A stretch of 64,000 bases of DNA, from the NCBI GenBank assembly GCA_020850415.1, contig JADZER010000018.1:49944-113943 (forward strand). Direction: 5' to 3'. Shown here one piece after another: positions 57,997-64,000 of the stretch. Position 1 is the first letter of the stretch. Every line of letters starts with the position of its first letter. This DNA comes from Phycisphaerales bacterium. GTDB lineage: Bacteria > Planctomycetota > Phycisphaerae > Phycisphaerales > UBA1924. The position numbers and the translations under genes were made by a program. The notes beneath the pieces were generated by a model. That model saw nothing but the letters and a program-made list of their open reading frames with translations, was not told where the DNA came from and did no database searches.

Positions 57997-59256
57997 TCAG
58001 CCCGAACGGCCCGGCGCCGGGTCGCCCGCCCGCCGGAATACCGGCGCATGCTCCTCCCGGTACCGCTGAGGCGACATCCCAAGCTCGGCATGGAACGCCC
58101 GCGTCATCCGGTTCCGAAGCCCAAAGCCCGTCTCCGCCGCGATCACCGGAACCGACCGGTCGGTGTCCGTCAGCAGCGCGCACGCCCGCTCCACCCGCAC
58201 CCGACGCAGCATCCGCGCCGGGCTGCACCCCAGCACCGCCGCGAACCGCTGCTCCAGCGTCCGGCGCGAAACCAGGCAGTGCTCCACCACATCGTCGATC
58301 ACGATGTCCCCCCGCGCCCGCTCCCGGATAAACCGGCACGCCTGCGCCACCACCGCGTCCTCCGTCGCCAGCACATCCGTGCTCTCCCGCGCGATCACCC
58401 CCACCGGCGCCAGCAACACCGGACGCCCGGGCGCCGGCCCGCCCCGCATCATCCGGTCCAGAACCTCCGCCGCACACGCCCCAACACGCACCGCCCCCAC
58501 ATCCACGCTCGACAGCGGCGGGTTCGAGATCACCGCGCTCAGCTCGTCCTGCTCGGAGCCCACCACCGCGATCTGGTCCGGCACCTTGTACCCCGCCAGC
58601 CACGCCGCCTCCGTCACCTCCCGCGCCCCGAAATCCCCGAACGCCACCACCCCCACCGGCTTGGGCAGCCCGTGCAGCCACGACACCAACGCCTCGATCT
58701 CCACATCGCGCGGACGCGAGATCCGCTCACCAGCAGGACGCTCGAACCGGTGGAACCGGCAACCCGCCCCGCGGGCGGTGTCGCCCACCGCCCGGCCCAG
58801 CTCGTGCGTGTAGTGCGGACGCCCCAGCGGCGGGATGTACGCCAGCTCCCGGAACCCCCGCTCGATCAGGTGCGACGCCGCCAGAACCCCCACCGCCCGC
58901 TCGTCCACCGTCACCCGCGGGAACCGCCCCTCCGACAGCGAGAACCACGAGATATCCACGCACGCCAGCCCCGCCGCCTCAATCTCGTCGGCAAGCTCCG
59001 CGTTGTTCACCCGCGCGATCACCCCGTCGCCACGCCAGCCCTTCGGCAGGCGAAGAAGCTGGTTGCGCCCGAACGGCTCGAGGTAGAACAGCCAGGGCCC
59101 CACCGCCGCCGCATACTCCGCCACCCCCCGGATCACCCCCGTCCCCCACGAGGTGGACGACTCCACCAGGAGGGCCACGCGCCGAACCGCCCCCCCGCCC
59201 CGGTTCAGCTCCGGGACCGAAGGCGTAAGTCGTTGTGGCTGCTTGGGTTGCTTCAT
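57997..59256 (-). CDS. XylR-type AraC-family regulator
   Basis: 419 residues. A periplasmic-binding-protein-like sensor domain (about 25-305, [21 protein letters not shown]) is followed by two AraC helix-turn-helix motifs ([36 protein letters not shown] and [33 protein letters not shown]). This is the layout of XylR-type sugar regulators. It is divergent from the dockerin protein gene at 59435, with clear operator-like sites between. The ligand is probably a sugar, by family only. Confidence 0.92.
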   Translation of the reverse strand: MKQPKQPQRLTPSVPELNRGGGAVRRVALLVESSTSWGTGVIRGVAEYAAAVGPWLFYLEPFGRNQLLRLPKGWRGDGVIARVNNAELADEIEAAGLACVDISWFSLSEGRFPRVTVDERAVGVLAASHLIERGFRELAYIPPLGRPHYTHELGRAVGDTARGAGCRFHRFERPAGERISRPRDVEIEALVSWLHGLPKPVGVVAFGDFGAREVTEAAWLAGYKVPDQIAVVGSEQDELSAVISNPPLSSVDVGAVRVGACAAEVLDRMMRGGPAPGRPVLLAPVGVIARESTDVLATEDAVVAQACRFIRERARGDIVIDDVVEHCLVSRRTLEQRFAAVLGCSPARMLRRVRVERACALLTDTDRSVPVIAAETGFGLRNRMTRAFHAELGMSPQRYREEHAPVFRRAGDPAPGRSG

Positions 59257-59293
59257 CGATTCACGCGCAAAGGATGCGCGAAAGGCTGGTGCT

Positions 59294-59338
59294 TCTGCGC
59301 AGAATGGAATCGACACACACCTTCTGCGCAGTATAGTC
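59294..59338 (+). promoter_or_regulatory. promoter and paired operator upstream of the dockerin gene
   Basis: A -35 box TCGACA (59311-59316) and a -10 box TATAGT (59333-59338) are 16 bases apart and face the 59435 gene. Two copies of TTCTGCGCAGNA bracket them: a perfect palindrome TTCTGCGCAGAA at 59294-59305 and TTCTGCGCAGTA at 59323-59334, 29 bases apart. The second covers the -10 box, so binding there would block transcription. The likely binder is the divergent XylR-type regulator. Confidence 0.65.
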
Positions 59339-59434
59339 ACCAGATACGGACCCGATCGTCCTGTCACGACGACCGCGACCGGCCCTGTCACCGCCGGCGC
59401 TATGCACACAGACCATCACACAGGAGCGAGTGAA

Positions 59435-60325
59435 ATGAAGCACATGACCGCAGTTCTGGCCCTGGCCGCACTGGCCGGATCCGCCGCCGCCCAGATCGAG
59501 AGCCAGTGGAACTTCGACGGAAACCTCGACGCCGAGTTCGGCATCGGCATCCTCGACTACTGGACACCCGACGCCCAGGCCAAGACCACCTTCGGCACCG
59601 CCAGCGCCCTCGCCGCCCTCACCCCCGACGGCGGCAACCCCAATGTCGCCGCCATCGACTTCACCAACGACCTCGAGGCCTTCGTCTGCCTCCACGGCGC
59701 CGGCCCCAACGGCGGCGGCGCGTACACAAACGACTACACCCTCATCTGGGATGTCTACATCCCCCAGTCCTCCTGGGATAACTTCGACTGGCTCAGCTTC
59801 TACAACACCAACTGCTGCAACGCCAACGACGGCGACACCTTCGCCTTCATGGGCGCCGAGCCCGGCGACTGGGGCGTCGGCGACTTCGGCTACGCCGGGG
59901 CCATCACCCCCGACACCTGGCACCGCTACGCCATCACTTTCGAGACCAACGACTCCGGTGATGTCAAGGTCCGCCAGTTCATCGACGGCACCCTCGTCGG
60001 CGTCGGCGAGACCGGGCGCGACGGCCGCTACGCCCTCTACAACACCGACTTCCCCGACAACCCCTGGTTCCATGTCATGGCCGACGACTCCGGCGACATG
60101 GCCCCCTGCGTCATCGCCAGCTTCTACTTCGCCGATTACACCTGGGACGCCGCCGACATCAAGGCCCTCGGCTGCGTCTCCGCCGGCGGCGCCACCACCC
60201 CCGGGCCCGTGTGCTCCACCCAGCAGTCCTTCTGCGACACCCCCGCCGACTACAACGGCGACGGTCTCGTCGACACCCGCGACTTCATCGCCTACCTCAA
60301 CAGCTGGGTCCAGGGCTGCCCGTAA
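59435..60325 (+). CDS. exported beta-sandwich protein with one GC-type dockerin
   Basis: 296 residues. A signal peptide (MTAVLALAALAGSAAAQ) is followed by a concanavalin/LamG-like domain beginning SQWNFDGNLDAEFG and ending ASFYFADYTWDAADIKALGC. The C-terminus CDTPADYNGDGLVDTRDFIAYLNSWVQGCP is a single GC-type dockerin unit, which includes the typical GCP end. AGGAGCG precedes ATG 59435. Regulated by the promoter-operator region just upstream. Probably binds carbohydrate at the cell surface. Confidence 0.9.
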   Translation: MKHMTAVLALAALAGSAAAQIESQWNFDGNLDAEFGIGILDYWTPDAQAKTTFGTASALAALTPDGGNPNVAAIDFTNDLEAFVCLHGAGPNGGGAYTNDYTLIWDVYIPQSSWDNFDWLSFYNTNCCNANDGDTFAFMGAEPGDWGVGDFGYAGAITPDTWHRYAITFETNDSGDVKVRQFIDGTLVGVGETGRDGRYALYNTDFPDNPWFHVMADDSGDMAPCVIASFYFADYTWDAADIKALGCVSAGGATTPGPVCSTQQSFCDTPADYNGDGLVDTRDFIAYLNSWVQGCP

Positions 60326-60432
60326 GCCCCTCCCGGATCGCTCATGACCTCTCCGCGCGGACGCCGGGCCCCCCCGGCGTCCGCCGCTTTTTCCCAGCCC
60401 CTACACTGCCCACCGCACCCGGAGCCCGCGCC

Positions 60433-61113
60433 GTGCCCCAAGCCCTCGCCATCGAACACCTCCGATTCCGCTACCCAGGCGCGCAGCGCGATGTCCTCGC
60501 CATCGACCACCTCACCCTCGCACCCGGCGAGCAGGCCCTCCTCACCGGGACCTCCGGACGCGGCAAGTCCACACTCCTCTACCTCATCGCCGGGCTCATC
60601 GAGCCCGACGCCGGTCGCGTCCTCGTCCACGACCAGGACATCCACGCCCTCCGGGGCCACAAGCGCGACGAGTTCCGCGGCCGCGCCATCGGCATGATCT
60701 TCCAGACCTTCAACCTCCTCCAGGGCTTCACCGCCGCCGAGAATGTCATGCTCGCCATGATGTTCTCACCACTCCCCCGCGCCGAGCACCGGCCCCGCGC
60801 CCACGACCTCCTCCGCCACCTCGGCGTCGACCGCCCCGACGCCCCGCCCGAAGAACTCTCCATCGGCCAGCAGCAGCGCGTCGCCGTCGCCCGCGCCGTC
60901 GCCTGCAAGCCCGACCTCGTCCTCGCCGACGAGCCCACCGCAAGCCTCGACCCCGACAACGCCCTCGGCGCCATGGAACTCATCCAGAACGCCTGCCGCG
61001 AGTCCGGCGCCGCCCTCCTCTGCGTCAGCCACGACCCCGCCATGGCCGACCGCTTCGACCGCCGAGCAAGCCTCGACGAACTCTCGACGCAAGCAGCCGG
61101 AGAAGCACATTGA
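60433..61113 (+). CDS. ABC transporter ATP-binding protein (LolD/MacB type)
   Basis: 226 residues. Walker A is GTSGRGKST, the signature LSIGQQQRVAVARA, Walker B DLVLADEPTASLD and the H-loop His in CVSHDP, all intact. The size and the QQQ signature match LolD/MacB-type lipoprotein or drug exporters. The GTG start at 60433 has GGAG at about 9 bases upstream. Its permease partner is at 61216, 102 bases downstream on the same strand. Confidence 0.9.
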   Translation: MPQALAIEHLRFRYPGAQRDVLAIDHLTLAPGEQALLTGTSGRGKSTLLYLIAGLIEPDAGRVLVHDQDIHALRGHKRDEFRGRAIGMIFQTFNLLQGFTAAENVMLAMMFSPLPRAEHRPRAHDLLRHLGVDRPDAPPEELSIGQQQRVAVARAVACKPDLVLADEPTASLDPDNALGAMELIQNACRESGAALLCVSHDPAMADRFDRRASLDELSTQAAGEAH

Positions 61114-61215
61114 ACGCGAAGATCGCGAAGGACACGAAGGAGAACCAGATGCTCGCCGCGCTCGCCTGTCTCCCCTCCGCGCTCTTCGCGCCCTTCGTGT
61201 TTAAGGCTTGACTTT
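61114..61215. repeat. intergenic inverted repeat of CGAAG-type units
   Basis: Left arm around 61119-61142 (ACGCGAAGATCGCGAAGGAC) and right arm around 61174-61200 (CGCGCTCTTCGCGCCCTTCG) are roughly complementary. The units repeat GCGAAG/CACGAAG at about 11-base steps, a pattern common in intergenic regions of planctomycetes. It lies between the ATPase and its permease and may fold into a hairpin. Confidence 0.5.
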
Positions 61216-62487
61216 ATGGCCATCACCGACTTCACCATCATCCGACGCAGCCTCACCAGCCGCCTCTTCTCGACGGTCACCACCGCCCTCACGGTCGCGA
61301 TCGCCGTCGGCCTGCTGCTGGTCCTGCTGTCCATGATGGACGCCGGCAAGCAGGCCTTCCGGCGCGGCTCCGGCGACATGCACCTGCTCGTCACCAAGGA
61401 GCCCAGCGCCCTGGTCAGCGTCCTCAACGGCATCTTCTACGCCAACGCACCCGCCGCCCCGCTCACCGCCGCCGAGGTCGAACGCATCAGCGCCGACCCC
61501 CGCGTCGCCGCCGCCATCCCCACCCAGCAGGGCGACAGCTACAAGGGCATGCCGGTGATGGCCACCGCCGCCGCCTTCTTCACCGACTTCGCCCCCACCG
61601 TCGGCCAGCCCTGGGCCCTCGCCCAGGGCCGCGCCTTCGACAAGCCCTTCGAGGTCGTCTTCGGCGCCCGCGCCGCCCAGGAGTCCGGCGTCCGCCTCGG
61701 CGACACCATCTACCTCACCCACGGCCGCTCCGACGCCGACCAGAACGCCCATGTCCACTTCGACTTCGCCTACGCGGTCGTCGGCATCCTCGCCCCCACC
61801 GGCTCGGCCCACGACCGCGCCGTCTTCACCGACCTCACCAGCGCCTGGACCATCCACGCCCACGACCGCCGAGAACGCGACAACCCCGACGCCGAAACCA
61901 CCCCCGACGACATCACCGACGCAGACCGGCTCGTCACCGGCGTCTATGTCCGCGCCGCCACACGCCCGGGCGCTCAGGCCGCAACCGCCCTCGCCCCCCT
62001 CGCCTACCAGCTCCGCAAAGAGGGCTTCATGGTCGCCGAGCCCGCCAAGGAGATCGACAAGCTCTTCACCATCGTCGGCAACATCAACACCATCTTCCTC
62101 GCCATGGCCGCCGTCGTCATGGTCAGTAGCGCCGTCTCCATCATGGTCGCCCTCTACAACTCCATGGAGCAGCGCCGCCGCCAGATCGCCGTCCTCCGCG
62201 TCCTCGGCGCCAGCCGCGCCCGCGTCTTCGGCCTCATCCTCACCGAGTCCGCACTCCTCGGCCTCCTCGGCGCCCTCGCCGGCGTCGCCCTCGCCCTCCT
62301 CGGCGCTCAGCTCACCGCCGGCATCCTCAAAGCCCGCCTCGGCATCCTCGTCACCCCCGCCTACCCCCCCGAGTGGATCCTCCTGGTCATCGTCACCGCC
62401 GTCGCCCTCGCCGCTCTCGCCGGCATCGTCCCCGCCATCGCCGCCTACCGCACCAGCGTCGCCCGCAACCTCCGACCCGCGGCCTGA
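61216..62487 (+). CDS. ABC transporter permease (LolC/MacB-like)
   Basis: 423 residues. A FtsX/LolC-type permease: first membrane segment (VTTALTVAIAVGLLLVLLSMM), a large periplasmic domain of about 240 residues, then three membrane segments (INTIFLAMAAVVMVSSAVSIMVAL, LGLLGALAGVALALLGAQL, WILLVIVTAVALAALAGIVPAIAA) with the coupling stretch YNSMEQRRRQIAVLRVLGASRA. Partners with the ATPase at 60433; a lipoprotein or peptide exporter role is the best guess. No periplasmic adaptor is next to it. Confidence 0.88.
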   Translation: MAITDFTIIRRSLTSRLFSTVTTALTVAIAVGLLLVLLSMMDAGKQAFRRGSGDMHLLVTKEPSALVSVLNGIFYANAPAAPLTAAEVERISADPRVAAAIPTQQGDSYKGMPVMATAAAFFTDFAPTVGQPWALAQGRAFDKPFEVVFGARAAQESGVRLGDTIYLTHGRSDADQNAHVHFDFAYAVVGILAPTGSAHDRAVFTDLTSAWTIHAHDRRERDNPDAETTPDDITDADRLVTGVYVRAATRPGAQAATALAPLAYQLRKEGFMVAEPAKEIDKLFTIVGNINTIFLAMAAVVMVSSAVSIMVALYNSMEQRRRQIAVLRVLGASRARVFGLILTESALLGLLGALAGVALALLGAQLTAGILKARLGILVTPAYPPEWILLVIVTAVALAALAGIVPAIAAYRTSVARNLRPAA

Positions 62488-63056
62488 CACCTCCCTCACC
62501 CCTTCCCGGGTGCCGGGTCAGACCACCAAAGGGTGGGCGGTCAGATCACCAAAGGGTGCCGGGGTCGGACCACCAAGGGGTGCCGGGGTCAGAGCGCATC
62601 GCAGCGAAGCGATGGCCCCGCGACTGCGCAATCCGCGCCAAAGCATCCGCGCCTTGCCCCCTCTCCCGCCCCCGGCGGGAGAGGGCCGGGGAGAGGGCTT
62701 CTTCTCTACTCCTTCTCCATCGCTCAACCCCTCACGCCACGCAGCAACCCACCACCGTACACCCACGGGTATCGGGGTCAGAGTGCAGCGCAGCGAAGCG
62801 ATGGCGGTTACGACCGCAGCCTCTGATCTCCGATGGTGATCTAGGAGAAAAGCGTTTACATACACATGAACCCCGTCACGGGGGCCTGTACCAGAGTCCG
62901 ACCACCTGGGCGTGGTCGAGCGCCGCAATGTTCGCCGACTGGCCGGCAGGGCCGCCCGCCATCGACGACACCCGAATCCCGAGTTGAAGGGCGGGCACAA
63001 GATCTTGGCCACGCAAAGCCGTGGCCACGGCACCCGACATGTTCCTGATCCTCACA
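62488..63056. repeat. gene-free gap filled with repeats
   Basis: No gene supported. It holds three 23-24-base tandem units ending in GGTCAGACCACCAAAGGG (62511-62533, 62534-62556, 62557-62580); two nearly identical 32-base copies (62585-62616 and 62774-62805, 30 of 32 bases the same) containing CAGCGAAGCGATGGC; and a 12-base-pair hairpin with CCC loop (62659-62670 with 62674-62685). The set looks like dispersed repeats of the genome. Confidence 0.7.
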
Positions 63057-63761
63057 TCAACTCCACCAGCTGACCGGCGAGCACATGGCTGGGAGATCTG
63101 GTGCCACGACGAACTGTGGCTCGACTCTGATGTTCCGCTCGGGGGTGAAGAGCATGCGGAATTCCTGCTCAGCCTCGAAGGGATCGGAGACCTTGCGGAA
63201 GAACGGTTCGAGACGATGCTCGATGGGGGCAGCGGGGTCGTAGATCACAGCTGCCGAGATGGAGAACACACCGCATTCCATCTTGTGAGCGAGCGCGAGG
63301 CCTAGGTGGTCGACCAGGGCCTTGGCGCCGTCGATTCTGACCCCATAGGGTCTTCCGCGGTCGGTGGCTTCGACTTTCGTCCACTCGTACTCCGTGAAAG
63401 ATACGGCCCACCGGTCACGGCCGCAATCGATCGCCGTGATGTGCTCAATCCGCGCGTTTCGTCCTGTCCACATGAGTGCACCACTCGCGTGCATCTTCCT
63501 CTGAGCATTGACAGAGGCTGGGTCCCCAATTGCCCGGCCGGTCTCGTCGATGTGCACCGATTGGAGGCGCATCTCAAACGGTGTCCCTTCCAGCCGGTCT
63601 CCGTGAGGTGGCGGTGATGTCTGCCATGTGTTCAGAGTGCTGATCTTGCATCGCCCCCGGTGGATAAAGTCGAGCGCGTGGGCTCTCTCCATGAAGAACT
63701 TGAATAGGACATCGGGCGTAGCAACACGCCCACGAGGTCGGGTATTCCGAGGTGTGTTCAC
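63057..63761 (-). CDS. hypothetical protein, possibly DUF2971-like
   Basis: 234 residues from GTG 63761; the start is uncertain and ATG 63692 is the next in-frame choice. The opening VLFKFFMERAHALDFIHRGRCKISTLNTW and the late block FFRKVSDPFEAEQEFRMLFTPERN are like DUF2971-type proteins, which begin with a short 'Lys-aromatic' stretch and end with an 'E-x-E-F/Y-R' strand. Codon use is less GC-rich than elsewhere. Function unknown. Confidence 0.55.
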   Translation of the reverse strand: MNTPRNTRPRGRVATPDVLFKFFMERAHALDFIHRGRCKISTLNTWQTSPPPHGDRLEGTPFEMRLQSVHIDETGRAIGDPASVNAQRKMHASGALMWTGRNARIEHITAIDCGRDRWAVSFTEYEWTKVEATDRGRPYGVRIDGAKALVDHLGLALAHKMECGVFSISAAVIYDPAAPIEHRLEPFFRKVSDPFEAEQEFRMLFTPERNIRVEPQFVVAPDLPAMCSPVSWWS

Positions 63762-63953
63762 CGCAACACGGTAGCCGGGTGCTGTGGACGGGGCTCCGCG
63801 TGGCCCTGATCCGACCCCACCCGCGAAAGTTTCCCCCCACAAACATCCACTCCTGTGCGCAATCTCACCCCCGATGTCCACGCTTGTGCGCCGTATCGTG
63901 GACCTCCGCGCATTCCCCCTTGCCACGACCCCGCCGCGCCCCAGAATGCGCCC

Positions 63954-64000
63954 ATGAACGAGCTCCTCCTCCAGCACTTCCTCGACCCCACCCTCAGCGT
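63954..64000 (+). CDS. start of a gene cut by the window edge
   Basis: ATG 63954 opens a frame that begins MNELLLQHFLDPTLS and runs to the last base. With 15 codons visible, no family can be assigned. The upstream 150 bases hold no other gene. Confidence 0.35.
   Translation, partial: MNELLLQHFLDPTLS

Overview
This GC-rich window looks chromosomal and comes from a planctomycete, most probably of the class Phycisphaerae. Support comes from exported proteins ending in PEP-CTERM-type tails (Pro-rich, short hydrophobic stretch, Arg run), exported proteins ending in GC-type dockerin repeats, a prepilin-like protein with the long planctomycete N-terminal hydrophobic motif and a C-terminal H-X9-DG motif, a HYExAFE-type protein, and small membrane proteins with CxxC...CPEC zinc ribbons. 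No species is claimed. I saw no phage, plasmid, IS element, CRISPR array or rRNA. There is one tRNA (Ala, GGC).

Layout. 1-9000: end of an ABC ATPase, a ROK sugar kinase, then a minus-strand block holding signal peptidase I, a RicT/PSP1 protein, three small membrane proteins, a HYExAFE nuclease-like protein and a GH31 glucosidase. 9000-22000: exported or anchored proteins (SUMF1-like, PEP-CTERM, dockerin), an ECF sigma factor, GmhB and a heptosyltransferase, tRNA-Ala, a Ser/Thr kinase with an FHA protein, and a GNAT enzyme. 22000-36700: a sugar-phosphate-isomerase-like lipoprotein, then a surface-glycan cluster with six glycosyltransferase genes, three methyltransferases and a domain-swapped HldE. 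Several genes in it overlap by ATGA. 36700-39400: CNNM/CorC protein, YbeY and an FMN reductase. 39400-46100: two unknown genes, FeoB-associated protein, FeoB, FeoA, a DUF4143 ATPase, an unknown gene coupled to rho, and rho. 46300-51100: PtsI and RNase E/G with a long low-complexity tail. 51200-64000: a Kbl-like PLP enzyme, HD-GYP-like protein, M42-like peptidase, VOC protein, a prepilin-like pair, a XylR/AraC regulator divergent from a dockerin protein, a LolCDE/MacB-type ABC pair, a repeat-rich gap, and an unknown gene.

How the genes work together. GmhB, HldE and the GT9 enzyme give most of an ADP-heptose route that probably feeds the glycan cluster (GmhA and HldD were not seen). RicT-like protein, YbeY, RNase E/G and Rho handle RNA; RicT and RNase E carry the same type of Lys/Arg blocks in their tails. 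The kinase and FHA genes form a likely phospho-signalling pair. Feo genes import ferrous iron.

The leads I find most interesting are: two unrelated glycosyltransferases that each end in a Rossmann-like module; one exported beta-rich module carried by neighbouring paralogues with different sorting tails (PEP-CTERM versus dockerin), next to a six-copy 11-bp repeat; a clear promoter-operator layout upstream of the 59435 dockerin gene; and the shared polybasic tails of RicT and RNase E. No single complete, clearly new system could be proved from the sequence alone.
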